A DNA stretch of 64,000 nt, taken from positions 62,001 through 126,000 of the forward strand of contig NZ_AKKC02000001.1 in assembly GCF_000282095.2 (NCBI RefSeq), read 5' to 3'. The position numbers and the translations under genes are program-made. Each line of letters starts with the position of its first letter. Within the stretch, counting starts at the first letter, position 1. This document shows, in pieces, positions 16,629 to 26,998 of the stretch. Under the pieces are notes generated by a model. The model had not been told where the DNA came from and did not search any database. It was given only the letters and a program-made list of their open reading frames with translations. Source of the DNA: Rhizobium sp. CF080 (GTDB taxonomy: Bacteria; Pseudomonadota; Alphaproteobacteria; Rhizobiales; Rhizobiaceae).

Positions 16629-19600
16629 ATGAACACGCGTCCCCAATTCATCGCCGGGACATCCCTCGCGCAACTCCCACCACAGATTTACTACGTTCAT
16701 CCCCTGATGCTGAGGGGGCTCGACGCGTGGCGAGAGGTTTTTGCGCATGCGAGGAATCTCGGCTTCGACACGGTGCTGACGGCGCCGCTTTTCGAGCGGG
16801 GCCACAATGCGAGCGTCTTCGTGACGAAGGACTTCGACCGGCTCGACCCGGAGCTTCAGCTCGGCTCTTCCGTCCAGGACGGTATCAAGGCCCTGATCCA
16901 GGCGGCGCGCGAAAGCAAGATCAAGCTGATGCTCGACCTCGTGGTCGATAGGGTCGCCGTGGACGCCGAACATGCCGGCCCGATCCTCGCCGATCCGCGT
17001 ATCACGCCGCGGGACAGCGGCAGCCGCGGCATCGACTTCATGAGCGAAGCCCGTCATATCGAGGATTGGCGCAAGCGGATGGCGCAGCTCACCGATCTCG
17101 GGATTGCCGGTTTCCGCTGCCTCGGCATCGGCCGCCTGGCGCCGGAAGCCTGGTACGACCTTATCGTATCGACCCGCAAGACCGCGCCGGAAACCGCCTT
17201 TCTGGCATGGACGCCCGGCACCTCGTTCGAGGATCGACGGGCGCTCGAGGGGGCCGGTTTCGACGGCAGTTTCTCGTCGCTTGCCTGGTGGAACCTCGAG
17301 GAGCGCTGGATCCTCGACGAATACCAGATCCAGCGGCAGCTCGGTTATCAGGTCACGTTTCCGGAAGCACCTTTCGGCAAACGCATCGCCCATGGCACCG
17401 ACAGTTGCGAAGTGCTGCAGAGGAAGGCAATCCGGTCGCTGAAACTCGCATCGACCTTCGCGAGCGGGCTAATGATCCCGATGGGCTTCGAATTCGGCGC
17501 GACGACGCCACTCGACCCGCTGTTTGGCGACGGAATGGGCATCAGGGGGCTGCGGGAGCAGGGATCGTTCGATCTCTCGGCGGATATCCGAAGCGTGAAC
17601 GCCGGCACCAACAAGACCGCGGCCGGCTTTGCCCGCCAGCCGCTGCGGCTCATCTCCACCAGCCAGACGCCGGCCGTGGCGTTGATGCAGACCGACCGGG
17701 AAGACCTGCGCTCCGCGCAGAAAGTGCGCGTCGTGGTTCTGAACCGCGATCTGCGTCGCTCCGTGGCCGCTCCGTTCAACGTGCTGCGCGAGGCGGCCGC
17801 GCCTTTCCTGCCGCTCGAAGCGCCGGAGGCGGATGGCGAAGCCTTTGCCGCACAGCTCAAGCTGAAACCCGGCGAGATCAGGATTTTCGAAGGCCGGTCG
17901 TCGGTGCCGATCGTGGACGCGGCACCGGTGCCCTCGATAGACAAGGCGACCGCTTCGCCGCGGCTGGCGATCGAGAAGATCACGCCGTCCGTCGACGACG
18001 GCCGTTTCGTGGTCAAACGGGTGGTCGGCGAGACGGTGAAGGTCGAGGCGGACATTTTTGGCGACGGCCACGACCCGCTGGCGGCGGCGCTGCTCTGGCG
18101 CGCGGCCGACGAGACGGAATGGACCGAAGAGCGCATGCAGCTCGTCCTGAACGATCGCTGGAATGCGGAATTCACGCTGAAGCGCATGGGCCGGCATGAA
18201 TTCGTCATCGAAGCCTGGCGCAATCCCTTCGCGATCTTCCGCTATGAATTCGTGAAGAAACACGAGGCGCGGCTCGATCTCAGGCTGGAAATCCAGGAAG
18301 GCATCAACCTCGTTCTCGATGCGCTGGACAATTCCTCCGGCAGGATCAGGACACGGCTGAAAACCCTGTTCGACAAGCTGACCGAAGTGCAGGACCCGCA
18401 GCGCACGGAAATCCTGCTGGCGCCGGAGACCGCCGAGCTGATGGCGGAGGCCGACCGTCGACCATTCAAGGTCCGCTCACAGGCAATCCAGGTCGATGCC
18501 GAGCGTATCGCTGCCGGTTTCGCCAGCTGGTATCAGATCTTTCCCCGCTCGCAGAGTGGCGATCCGAACCGTCACGGCACGTTCGACGACGTCATCAAGC
18601 GGCTACCCGCCATCCGCGACATGGGTTTCGACGTTCTCTATTTCCCGCCCGTCCATCCGATCGGCAAGACCAACCGCAAGGGCAAGAACAACTCGCTGAG
18701 CCCCGCGCCGGACGATCCGGGCAGCCCCTATGCGATCGGCTCGGAGGACGGCGGTCATGACGCGATCCATCCGGCGCTCGGCACGTTCGAGGATTTCCGC
18801 CGGCTGATGGACGCCGCCCAGGACGAGGGCCTTGAAATCGCGCTCGACCTGGCGATCCAGGCCTCACCCGATCACCCGTGGCTGAAGTCACATCCCGGCT
18901 GGTTCGACTGGCGGCCGGACGGGACGATCCGTTATGCGGAAAACCCGCCGAAGAAATACGAGGACATCGTCAACGTCGATTTCTACGCCCATGACGCGAT
19001 CCCCTCGCTCTGGATCGAGCTTCGCGACATCGTGCAGAAATGGGTCGACAACGGCGTCAAGCTCTTCCGCGTCGACAACCCGCACACGAAACCCTTCCCC
19101 TTCTGGGAATGGCTGATCGCCGATATCCGGGCGCGGCATCCGGAGGTCGTTTTCCTGTCGGAGGCCTTCACCAAGCCGAAGGTCATGTACCGGCTCGCCA
19201 AGGTGGGTTTCTCGCAGTCCTACACCTATTTCACCTGGCGCAATGCCAAGTGGGAGCTCGAGGAGTATATGCGCGAGATCACCACCGAGGAGCCGAAGGA
19301 GTTCTTCCGGCCGCATTTCTTCGTCAACACCCACGACATCAACCCGGACTTCCTGCAGAACGCGCCGCGTCCCGCCTACCTGATCCGCGCCGCCCTTGCC
19401 GCGACGCTGTCCGGTCTCTGGGGCGTCTATAACGGCTTCGAGCTTTGCGAGGGCCGGCCGGATGCCAAGCGCAAGGAATATGCGGATTCGGAGAAATACG
19501 AGATCCGGGCCTGGGACTACGACCGTCCCGGCAACATCAAGGGCGAGATCACCCTGCTCAACCGGATCCGCCGCGAGAACCCGGCGCTGCATTCGCATCT

Positions 19601-19883
19601 CGGCCTGCAGCTTCTCACCGCCTGGAACGACAACATCATGTTCTTCGAGAAGGCGAGTGCCGGTCGCGAGAACGTCCTGCTGATCGCGATCAACCTCGAT
19701 CCGCACAACGTGCAGGAGGCGGATGTCGAAATACCGCTCTGGTCATGGAACCTCCCGGACCATGGCACACTTGACGTCGAAGACCTGATCACCGGCCAAA
19801 AGTTCACCTGGACCGGCAAGATGCAAAGGCTGCGGCTCGATCCCCATTGGGGCCTGCCCTTTGCGATCTGGCGCGTGAGATAG
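16629..19883 (+). CDS. glgE: Alpha-1,4-glucan:maltose-1-phosphate maltosyltransferase, long form with N-terminal amylase-like domain
   Basis: At 1084 residues it is about 400 longer than classic GlgE. The C-terminal two thirds is GlgE: DAERIAAGFASWYQIFPRS near residue 622, FPPVHPIGKTNRKGKNN, and a GH13 active site with nucleophile D816 (FRVDNPHTKP), acid E845 (FLSEAFTKP) and D903 (NTHDINPDF). It adds maltosyl units from maltose 1-phosphate to alpha-glucan. The first 400 residues also look like an amylase barrel (YYVHPLMLRGLDAWREVFAHARNLGFDTV), but the region II match reads GFRCLGIGRL (residues 161-170), with no nucleophile aspartate, so this domain seems inactive and may bind glucan. The treS-mak and glgB genes follow at 16 bases and with a 4-base overlap. 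Confidence 0.92.
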   Translation: MNTRPQFIAGTSLAQLPPQIYYVHPLMLRGLDAWREVFAHARNLGFDTVLTAPLFERGHNASVFVTKDFDRLDPELQLGSSVQDGIKALIQAARESKIKLMLDLVVDRVAVDAEHAGPILADPRITPRDSGSRGIDFMSEARHIEDWRKRMAQLTDLGIAGFRCLGIGRLAPEAWYDLIVSTRKTAPETAFLAWTPGTSFEDRRALEGAGFDGSFSSLAWWNLEERWILDEYQIQRQLGYQVTFPEAPFGKRIAHGTDSCEVLQRKAIRSLKLASTFASGLMIPMGFEFGATTPLDPLFGDGMGIRGLREQGSFDLSADIRSVNAGTNKTAAGFARQPLRLISTSQTPAVALMQTDREDLRSAQKVRVVVLNRDLRRSVAAPFNVLREAAAPFLPLEAPEADGEAFAAQLKLKPGEIRIFEGRSSVPIVDAAPVPSIDKATASPRLAIEKITPSVDDGRFVVKRVVGETVKVEADIFGDGHDPLAAALLWRAADETEWTEERMQLVLNDRWNAEFTLKRMGRHEFVIEAWRNPFAIFRYEFVKKHEARLDLRLEIQEGINLVLDALDNSSGRIRTRLKTLFDKLTEVQDPQRTEILLAPETAELMAEADRRPFKVRSQAIQVDAERIAAGFASWYQIFPRSQSGDPNRHGTFDDVIKRLPAIRDMGFDVLYFPPVHPIGKTNRKGKNNSLSPAPDDPGSPYAIGSEDGGHDAIHPALGTFEDFRRLMDAAQDEGLEIALDLAIQASPDHPWLKSHPGWFDWRPDGTIRYAENPPKKYEDIVNVDFYAHDAIPSLWIELRDIVQKWVDNGVKLFRVDNPHTKPFPFWEWLIADIRARHPEVVFLSEAFTKPKVMYRLAKVGFSQSYTYFTWRNAKWELEEYMREITTEEPKEFFRPHFFVNTHDINPDFLQNAPRPAYLIRAALAATLSGLWGVYNGFELCEGRPDAKRKEYADSEKYEIRAWDYDRPGNIKGEITLLNRIRRENPALHSHLGLQLLTAWNDNIMFFEKASAGRENVLLIAINLDPHNVQEADVEIPLWSWNLPDHGTLDVEDLITGQKFTWTGKMQRLRLDPHWGLPFAIWRVR

Positions 19884-19899
19884 GGGAGGAAAGCAAAAA

Positions 19900-22800
19900 A
19901 TGGATATGACGAGTGCAAACCGGGGCCAGGGTCAAAACCAGGCACAGATGAATGATGGCGATCCGTTGTGGTACAAGGACGCCGTCATCTACCAGCTCCA
20001 CATCAAATCGTTCTTCGATGCGAATGATGACGGGATCGGCGATTTTCAGGGCCTGCACGAGAAGCTCGACCATATCGCCTCGCTCGGGGCGAACGCGATC
20101 TGGCTGCTGCCCTTCTTCCCCTCGCCGCGCCGCGACGATGGATACGACATCGCCGACTACGGCAATGTCAGCTCCGACTACGGCACGATCGAAGAATTCC
20201 AGGCCTTCGTCGAAGCGGCGCACCAGCGCGGAATCCGGGTGATTATCGAGCTTGTCATCAATCATACCTCCGATCAGCATCCGTGGTTCCAGCGGGCGCG
20301 GCATGCGCCGCCCGGCTCTCCGGAACGGGATTTCTACGTCTGGTCGGATACCGACCAGAAATTCCCCGAAACCCGGATCATCTTCCTTGACACGGAAAAA
20401 TCGAACTGGACCTGGGACCCGGTCGCCGGCGCCTATTACTGGCACCGCTTCTACTCCCACCAGCCGGACCTCAACTTCGACAATCCGCAGGTGCTGGAGG
20501 AATTGCTCGGCGTCATGCGCTTCTGGGCGGATACCGGCATCGACGGCTTCCGGCTGGACGCGATCCCCTATCTCGTCGAGCGCGAGGGGACAAACAACGA
20601 GAACCTGCCCGAGACGCACGAGATCCTGAAGAAGATCCGCGCCTCGCTCGATTCCACCCATCCCGGCAAGATGCTGCTCGCCGAGGCCAATCAATGGCCG
20701 GAGGACACGAACGAGTATTTCGGCAATGGCGACGAATGCAACATGGCGTTCCACTTCCCGCTGATGCCGCGCATGTACATGGCAATCGCCAAGGAAGACC
20801 GTTTCCCGATCACCGACATCATGCGCCAGACGCCGGAAATCCCGGAAAACTGCCAGTGGGCGATCTTCCTGCGGAACCATGACGAGCTGACGCTCGAAAT
20901 GGTGACCGACGAGGAGCGCGACTACCTCTGGAACATCTATGCCGCCGATCGCCGCGCCCGCATCAATCTCGGCATCCGCCGCCGCCTTGCGCCCCTGATG
21001 GAACGCGACCGCCGTCGCATCGAGCTGATGAATGCACTGCTGCTTTCGATGCGCGGAACGCCGGTTCTCTATTACGGCGACGAGATCGGCATGGGCGACA
21101 ACATCTATCTCGGCGACCGCGACGGGGTGCGCACCCCGATGCAATGGTCGCCGGACCGCAATGGCGGTTTCTCCAAGGCCGATCCGGCCCGCCTCGTTCT
21201 GCCGCCGGTGATGGACCCGCTCTACGGGTACGAGGCGGTGAATGTCGAGGCGCAAGGCTCCGATGCCCATTCGCTGCTGAACTGGACCCGGCGCATGCTG
21301 GCATTGCGCAACAAGCACTCCGCCTTCGGTCGGGGCTCGCTGAAATTCCTGACGCCGGGCAATCGCAAGATCCTCGCCTATCTGCGCGAATACAATGGCG
21401 AGACCATCCTCTGCGTCGCCAATCTCTCGCGCCTGCCGCAGGCGGTGGAACTCGACCTGGCGCATTTCGCCGGCCGCGTGCCGATCGAACTTTCGGGCAT
21501 GTCGCCCTTCCCGCCGATCGGCCAGCTGACCTATCTCCTGACACTGCAGCCGTTCGGCTTCTTCTGGTTCCAGCTCGTGGCCGAAGCCGACGGCCCCGTC
21601 TGGCGCAAGGAGCCGCCGGAGCAGATGCAGGACATGGTGACCATGGTCACCCGCCGCGACCTGCAGGAACTGGTCGACGAGCCCCGGCTTGCCGCCACGC
21701 TCTCCAACGAGGTTCTTCCCGCCTATCTCGGCAAGCGCCGCTGGTTCGGCTCCAAGGGGCAGGTCCTGAATGGGGCCACACTGGTCGCGGCAACGCCGAT
21801 CGCTTTCGCCAACAACATCCTGCTCGGTGAGCTCGAGGCGGAGGTGGATGGCCGCAAGGACACCTATCTGCTGCCGCTTGCGGTGTCCTGGGACGATGCG
21901 CAGCCCACCGCGCTCGCCCAGCAGCTTGCGCTGGCCCGTATCCGCCAAGGCCGTCGTGTCGGCTTCCTGACCGACGGGTTCGCCATGGAGGGCTTGGCGC
22001 GCGGCGTGATGCGTGGCCTCGGCGAGCGTTCGGTGATTTCCGGCCGCGCCGGCACATTGGAATTCATCGGTACGGAGAGCCTCGACAGCCTGACGGTCAC
22101 CGACGACATGGCCGTCCGTTGGCTCTCGGCGGAGCAGTCCAACAGTTCGCTTATTTTGGGCGACCTGGCGATGGTAAAGCTCATCCGCCACGTCTTCCCG
22201 GGCGTGCATCCCGAAGTCGAAATGACCCGATATCTGACCAATGTCGGTTATCAGAACACCGCGCAACTGCTCGGCGAGGTCGCCCGCACGGCGCCGGATG
22301 GCAGCCGCTACACGCTGATCATCGTTCAGAGTGCGATCCGCAATCAGGGCGACGCGTGGAACTGGATGCTCAGCAATCTGCGCCGCGCCATCGACGAGAT
22401 CGTGGTGACCGGTCTTGAAGGCGAGGTGGTGGACGAGCATTTCAAGCCGCTGGTAAACTTGGTCGCGACCATCGGCAAACGGCTCGGCGAATTGCATGCG
22501 GCGCTTGCCCAGTCAACCGACGACCCGGACTTTCAACCGGTCCGGGCAAATGCGGCCGATGCCGAAAAGTGGCGCGAGGCCGTCACGAGCCAGATTTCCC
22601 ACAGTCTGGCGATCCTCGAAAAAACGGTCGAGGGCGTGGATTCGGATATCGCTCGCGATGTGCGGGGGCTTCTGGAACGCCGCGACGACCTTCTCGGCCT
22701 CGCCACACATCTGGCGAGCGCGGTGAAAGGCACGCTGATGACCCGCAACCATGGCGACTTCCATCTCGGCCAGATCCTGGTCGCGGAGGGCGACGCCTAT

Positions 22801-23211
22801 ATCATCGACTTCGAAGGCGAACCGACCCGCGACCTCGCCGAGCGCCGCGCCAAGACCAACCCGCTGCGCGACGTCGCGGGACTTTTGCGGTCGCTGAGCT
22901 ACCTCGCCGCCTCGGCCGACCTCGACCGGGAAATCGTCAGCGAGGTGGACGACGCCCGCCACAGAGAGCTCGTCGCCCGTTTCATCGAAATGGCGGAACC
23001 GGCCTTCCTCGATGCCTATTTCGAGGCGACCGAGAATTCGCAAGAATTGCGCATCGCGCCGGAGGCCCGCGCGCGCATCCTTGATCTCTTCCTGCTTGAA
23101 AAGGCTGCCTACGAGATCGCCTACGAAGTGCGCAGCCGTCCGCACTGGCTTCCCCTCCCGCTTGCCGGCTTCTCGGCGATCGCATCCCGACTTCTGGAGA
23201 ATGTCTCATGA
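19900..23211 (+). CDS. treS: Trehalose synthase - maltokinase fusion protein
   Basis: An 1103-residue fusion. Residues 20-560 are GH13 trehalose synthase, which interconverts trehalose and maltose: [26 protein letters not shown], nucleophile D220 ([10 protein letters not shown]), acid E262 ([12 protein letters not shown]) and D328 ([11 protein letters not shown]). From about residue 610 the sequence is maltokinase (Mak/Pep2), which phosphorylates maltose: [11 protein letters not shown], then the kinase loop [11 protein letters not shown] with D953 and IIDFEGEP with D970. The product, maltose 1-phosphate, is the GlgE substrate, so this protein feeds its upstream neighbour. AGGGGAGGAAAGC before the ATG is a strong ribosome binding site. 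The TreS-Mak fusion is known in other bacteria. Confidence 0.95.
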   Translation: MDMTSANRGQGQNQAQMNDGDPLWYKDAVIYQLHIKSFFDANDDGIGDFQGLHEKLDHIASLGANAIWLLPFFPSPRRDDGYDIADYGNVSSDYGTIEEFQAFVEAAHQRGIRVIIELVINHTSDQHPWFQRARHAPPGSPERDFYVWSDTDQKFPETRIIFLDTEKSNWTWDPVAGAYYWHRFYSHQPDLNFDNPQVLEELLGVMRFWADTGIDGFRLDAIPYLVEREGTNNENLPETHEILKKIRASLDSTHPGKMLLAEANQWPEDTNEYFGNGDECNMAFHFPLMPRMYMAIAKEDRFPITDIMRQTPEIPENCQWAIFLRNHDELTLEMVTDEERDYLWNIYAADRRARINLGIRRRLAPLMERDRRRIELMNALLLSMRGTPVLYYGDEIGMGDNIYLGDRDGVRTPMQWSPDRNGGFSKADPARLVLPPVMDPLYGYEAVNVEAQGSDAHSLLNWTRRMLALRNKHSAFGRGSLKFLTPGNRKILAYLREYNGETILCVANLSRLPQAVELDLAHFAGRVPIELSGMSPFPPIGQLTYLLTLQPFGFFWFQLVAEADGPVWRKEPPEQMQDMVTMVTRRDLQELVDEPRLAATLSNEVLPAYLGKRRWFGSKGQVLNGATLVAATPIAFANNILLGELEAEVDGRKDTYLLPLAVSWDDAQPTALAQQLALARIRQGRRVGFLTDGFAMEGLARGVMRGLGERSVISGRAGTLEFIGTESLDSLTVTDDMAVRWLSAEQSNSSLILGDLAMVKLIRHVFPGVHPEVEMTRYLTNVGYQNTAQLLGEVARTAPDGSRYTLIIVQSAIRNQGDAWNWMLSNLRRAIDEIVVTGLEGEVVDEHFKPLVNLVATIGKRLGELHAALAQSTDDPDFQPVRANAADAEKWREAVTSQISHSLAILEKTVEGVDSDIARDVRGLLERRDDLLGLATHLASAVKGTLMTRNHGDFHLGQILVAEGDAYIIDFEGEPTRDLAERRAKTNPLRDVAGLLRSLSYLAASADLDREIVSEVDDARHRELVARFIEMAEPAFLDAYFEATENSQELRIAPEARARILDLFLLEKAAYEIAYEVRSRPHWLPLPLAGFSAIASRLLENVS

Positions 23212-25415
23212 GATACGAGCGCACAGACCTGATGATTGGCACCGTCAGCGAAGGCTTGCAGGCCCTTGTGGAAGGACGGCATGGCGATCCATTCTCGATC
23301 CTCGGACGCCATCAATACGGCAACCTCACCGTGGTCCGGGCGCTGCTGCCGGGTGCGCTGTCGGTGGAAGTCGTGGAGGCCGATACCGGCAAGGTGCTGG
23401 CCGAACTCGAGACCATTCATGAAGGCGGATTGTTTGCCGGGGTGACCGGCAGCACGACGCCCTATTTCTTCCGGATCCACTGGCCGGACGCCATCCAGGA
23501 GATGGAAGATCCCTACTCCTTCCCGCTGCTGCTCGGCGATCTCGACCTGCACCTGATCGGCCAAGGCACGCACTACGATCTCGGCCGTACGCTCGGCGCC
23601 ATACCGATGGAAGTCGAGGGCATCGAGGGCGTGCGCTTCGCGGTTTGGGCGCCGAATGCGCGGCGTGTTTCGGTCGTCGGTGATTTCAACGCCTGGGACG
23701 GACGGCGCTACCCGATGCGGCTTCGCACGCAGGCCGGCATCTGGGAACTCTTCCTTCCGCGCCTTACCCACGGCGAGCGCTACAAGTTCGAAATCCTGGA
23801 CGGCAACGGCACCCTGCTGGCGCAAAAGGCCGACCCGGTCGCCCGCTCCAGCGAGGCAGCGCCGTCGACGGCGTCGATCGTCGCCTCCTCCAAGCCCTTC
23901 CGCTGGAACGACGAGAACTGGATGCGCAGGCAGCGCACTGATCGCGCCCGCGAGGGGGCAATGTCGATCTACGAGGTGCATCTCGGCTCGTGGCTGCGGA
24001 TCGCCGAAGAAGGCAACCGCCATCTCGACTGGGTCGAACTCAGCCAGCGGCTGATCCCTTACGTCCACAACCTCGGCTTTACCCATATCGAAATGCTGCC
24101 GATCATGGAGCATCCGTTCGGCGGCTCCTGGGGTTATCAGCCGCTCGGACTGTTCGCCCCGACCGGGCGTCACGGCACGCCGGAAGATTTCGCCTATTTC
24201 ATCGATCGCTGCCACGCGGCGGGCATCGGCGTCATCCTCGACTGGGTGCCGGCGCATTTCCCGACCGACGTCTGGGGTCTTGCCAAGTTCGACGGCACGC
24301 CACTCTACGAACATGCCGATCCTCGCGAAGGTTTCCACAGGGATTGGAACACGCTGATCTACAATCTCGGCCGCAACGAGGTGAAAGGTTTCCTGATCGC
24401 CTCGGCGCTCGAATGGCTCGAGCATTACCATGTCGATGCGTTGCGGGTCGATGCGGTCGCCTCGATGCTCTACCGCGACTACAGCCGCAACGAGGGCGAA
24501 TGGATCCCCAACCAGTATGGCGGGCGCGAGAACCTGGAAGCCGTCGAATTCTTCAAGCACCTGAACAGTATCATCCATGACCGCTGCCCGCACGCGTTCA
24601 CGGCGGCGGAGGAATCGACCGCCTGGCCGGGCGTCACCAAGGCTGCCGAAGAGGGCGGCCTCGGCTTCGATTTCAAATGGAACATGGGCTGGATGCACGA
24701 CACGCTGCATTACATGCAGGATGATCCCGTCTACCGGAAATACCAGCATGGGGCGATGAGCTTCGGAATGATCTATGCCTATTCCGAACGCTTCATCCTG
24801 CCGCTCTCTCATGACGAAGTGGTGCACGGCAAGGGCTCGCTGATGGCCAAGATGCCGGGCGACCACTGGCAGAAACTTGCCAACCTTCGCGCCTATTACG
24901 GCTTCATGTGGGGCCATCCCGGCAAGAAGCTGATGTTCATGGGCGGCGAACTGGCGCAGGAGACCGAGTGGAACCATGACGGCTCGGTCGTCTGGGACAT
25001 GCTGGACAGCCCCGACCACGCAGGCGTCCAACGGCTGATCCGCGACCTGAACACGCTCTATGCCCAGGAACCCGCGCTGCAGTTCGGCGATCTGCATCAT
25101 GAAGGTTTCGAATGGGCGGTGGCCGACGATGCCGAGAATTCCGTCTATGGCATGTTGAGGAGCAACGAAGACCGATCCTCGCATGTGCTGGTCGCCTCGA
25201 ACCTCACGCCGATGCCGCGGCACGGCTACCGCATTGGCGTCCCGGCGGAGGGACGCTGGGAGGTGGTGCTGAACACCGATGCGGCGCTCTACGGCGGGTC
25301 CAATCTGGGGCAGACGGAAGCCTGGACGGAACCTGCGCCGGCGCATGGGAAGGCGTTTTCCATACAAGTGGTGCTGCCGCCGCTGGCGACGGTGTTCTTG
25401 CGGTGGCGGGGGTAG
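23208..25415 (+). CDS. glgB: 1,4-alpha-glucan branching enzyme
   Basis: A 735-residue GlgB of usual length. It has an N1 domain, the CBM48 domain ([26 protein letters not shown], near residue 140) and a GH13 catalytic domain: nucleophile D415 ([15 protein letters not shown]), the AEEST acid at 468/469, and D536 ([15 protein letters not shown]). It cuts alpha-1,4 chains and makes alpha-1,6 branches, here on the chains grown by GlgE. The ATG overlaps the treS-mak stop codon (ATGA), so the three genes form one operon. It ends shortly before a palindromic repeat element. Confidence 0.96.
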   Translation: MRYERTDLMIGTVSEGLQALVEGRHGDPFSILGRHQYGNLTVVRALLPGALSVEVVEADTGKVLAELETIHEGGLFAGVTGSTTPYFFRIHWPDAIQEMEDPYSFPLLLGDLDLHLIGQGTHYDLGRTLGAIPMEVEGIEGVRFAVWAPNARRVSVVGDFNAWDGRRYPMRLRTQAGIWELFLPRLTHGERYKFEILDGNGTLLAQKADPVARSSEAAPSTASIVASSKPFRWNDENWMRRQRTDRAREGAMSIYEVHLGSWLRIAEEGNRHLDWVELSQRLIPYVHNLGFTHIEMLPIMEHPFGGSWGYQPLGLFAPTGRHGTPEDFAYFIDRCHAAGIGVILDWVPAHFPTDVWGLAKFDGTPLYEHADPREGFHRDWNTLIYNLGRNEVKGFLIASALEWLEHYHVDALRVDAVASMLYRDYSRNEGEWIPNQYGGRENLEAVEFFKHLNSIIHDRCPHAFTAAEESTAWPGVTKAAEEGGLGFDFKWNMGWMHDTLHYMQDDPVYRKYQHGAMSFGMIYAYSERFILPLSHDEVVHGKGSLMAKMPGDHWQKLANLRAYYGFMWGHPGKKLMFMGGELAQETEWNHDGSVVWDMLDSPDHAGVQRLIRDLNTLYAQEPALQFGDLHHEGFEWAVADDAENSVYGMLRSNEDRSSHVLVASNLTPMPRHGYRIGVPAEGRWEVVLNTDAALYGGSNLGQTEAWTEPAPAHGKAFSIQVVLPPLATVFLRWRG

Positions 25416-25450
25416 GTTTTGGCTTGAAGTTGAAACGGGAATTTGCCGTG

Positions 25451-25658
25451 AGGCACCCCCCTCTGCCCTGCCGGGCATCTCCTCTTCAAGGGGGAGATTC
25501 GCCGGAGGCGGGATCACCGCCTCCCATCGAAGAGCGAAGTTAGCGGTAACGGAAAGTATTTAGTTCCATGCCCGCGATCGTGATGGGGGAGAGAGCGTAG
25601 CTCCATCCGATCTCCCCCCTTGAGGGGGAGATGTCCGGCAGGGCAGAGGGGGTGTCGC
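25451..25658. repeat. Rhizobial-type intergenic inverted repeat
   Basis: Two arms of about 45 bases in opposite orientation. The left arm (25451-25499) runs from CACCCCCCTCTGCCCTGCCG to AAGGGGGAGAT, and the right arm (25609-25658) is its near-complete reverse complement. Each arm also contains a short hairpin around TCTCCCCCTTGAGGGGGAGA. This looks like the RIME-like repeats spread through Rhizobiaceae genomes. It fills the space between the convergent glgB and ycaQ-like genes and may act as a transcription end. Confidence 0.8.
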
Positions 25659-25696
25659 GGGCACAAGGGGCGATGTTGTTTTTCACTCGCCGGTGC

Positions 25697-26890
25697 CTAT
25701 TCCCCCCGCCAGCCCATCTGATAAGTCACCTTATCCACCCCCGCGAACCGCCCAACCCGAAGCAGCTCCGCCTCCAGCTTCTCCAATCTCCCAGCCGAAG
25801 CGCGCACACCTTTTTCCAGCCACAGCCGCTTCACATCCAGCACGCCCGACTTGCGGTCCGCCTTCATATCGATGCGACCGATCATGCGGTCGCCTTCGAG
25901 CAGCGGAAAGACGTAGTAGCCGTATTGGCGCTTCGGCTCCGGCACGAAAACCTCGATCCGGTAGAAAAAGTTGAACAGCCGCTCGGCGCGGTCGCGGTTG
26001 CGCAGGAGCGGATCGAAGGGGCTCAGCACGCGCACGCGGGCGGGCGGTTCGGGGATCTCACCCAGGTTTTCGGGAAAGCCGAGGAAGGCGAAGGAGGGGC
26101 GCGGGCGGCTGCCGTCCGCCGTCTCGATCAGCACCTCCGTCAACTCATCGCGACGGGACTTCACCCAGTCCTTCGCCTCGTCCGGCGTAACCAGATCGAA
26201 AAAGGCGGCAAGCTCGCCGGAGGTCGCAAAACCGAGGCGGGTCATGGCACCGCGGCAGGCCCAGTCGATGAAGGCCTCGTGGCTGACCTCCGGCTCGTGA
26301 TGATGCGGCGGGATCACCCGTTCCATCAGGTCGTAGATCTTCTGGAAATTGACGCGGCCGGCGATCGCCAGCTTGCCGGTGTGCCAGTAATATTCGAGCG
26401 CCGTCTTGTTCGGATGCCAGTTCCACCAGCCGCCGGACTTGTGGTCCTCGGCCTTCATGTCGCGCGACATGATCGAACCGTTTTCGGCGATGTGCTGGAA
26501 GGTCTCCTCGAAGGCCGCGTCGAACCCCTCGCCGTGCCATTTCCTCCAGCGCTCGGCGAGGACCGGCTCGCGGCGGCGAAAACGGTGTTTCCAGTAGCGG
26601 AAGAAGCTTGCCGGAATGATCGAGGCGTCATGCGTCCAGTGTTCGAAGAGCTCGCCGTCTTTTTCCAACAGTGCAGTAAGGTGCTCGCGCCGGTAGGTCT
26701 GGTTGCGCGAGAACAGGATCATGTGATGGGCGCGCTCGACGGTGGCAATACTGTCCACCTGGACGAAACCGAGATCGTCGATGAGCTGCAGCAGGCCGGA
26801 TTTGGTCAGCGCCCGGCCGGGCGGCTCGCAGAGCCGCTGCCGTTCGAGGAAAATCTTGCGGGCCTGATCGTTCGGAATGAGAATCGCCAT
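25697..26890 (-). CDS. YcaQ-type DNA glycosylase (winged-helix, HTH_42 family)
   Basis: A 397-residue protein of the AlkZ/YcaQ superfamily, three winged-helix units that repair DNA interstrand crosslinks or bulky alkyl lesions. The N-terminal part has GLLQLIDDLGFVQVDSIATVERAHHMILFSRN; the QVD at about residues 43-45 matches the Q-hydrophobic-D catalytic motif known for YcaQ/AlkX, as opposed to the QxQ of AlkZ. Further marks are FEHWTHDASIIP and, late, PKRQYGYYVFPLLEGDRMIGRIDMKADR. AlkZ members are linked to natural product self-resistance, while the YcaQ type is general. No biosynthetic cluster is nearby, so general repair is likely. It is divergent from bioM. Confidence 0.88.
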   Translation of the reverse strand: MAILIPNDQARKIFLERQRLCEPPGRALTKSGLLQLIDDLGFVQVDSIATVERAHHMILFSRNQTYRREHLTALLEKDGELFEHWTHDASIIPASFFRYWKHRFRRREPVLAERWRKWHGEGFDAAFEETFQHIAENGSIMSRDMKAEDHKSGGWWNWHPNKTALEYYWHTGKLAIAGRVNFQKIYDLMERVIPPHHHEPEVSHEAFIDWACRGAMTRLGFATSGELAAFFDLVTPDEAKDWVKSRRDELTEVLIETADGSRPRPSFAFLGFPENLGEIPEPPARVRVLSPFDPLLRNRDRAERLFNFFYRIEVFVPEPKRQYGYYVFPLLEGDRMIGRIDMKADRKSGVLDVKRLWLEKGVRASAGRLEKLEAELLRVGRFAGVDKVTYQMGWRGE

Positions 26891-26964
26891 GCCATCTAGA
26901 CTAGGATGTCACCGCGCCGGATTCAATGTTCACGTTCGGTTCCGCATTCCCCTTCCCCATCTTC

Positions 26965-26978
26965 CGGTCTATAGACCG
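26965..26978. promoter_or_regulatory. Palindrome upstream of bioMNY
   Basis: CGGTCTATAGACCG is a perfect 14-base palindrome, 21 bases before the TTG start of bioM and in the space shared with the divergent ycaQ-like gene. It has the CTATAG core found in BioR-type boxes (TTATCTATAA) but not their flanks, so it may be a variant BioR site or the site of another repressor. Confidence 0.5.
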
Positions 26979-26998
26979 CTGAACATCGAGGGACAGGC

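Noticed and set aside
19804..22497. An 897-codon open frame on the minus strand across the treS-mak gene
   Set aside because: It lies fully opposite the trehalose synthase-maltokinase gene, has no family motif, and long antisense frames are expected in GC-rich coding DNA.
23121..25517. A 798-codon open frame on the minus strand across glgB
   Set aside because: It mirrors glgB and runs into the repeat element; no recognisable domain.
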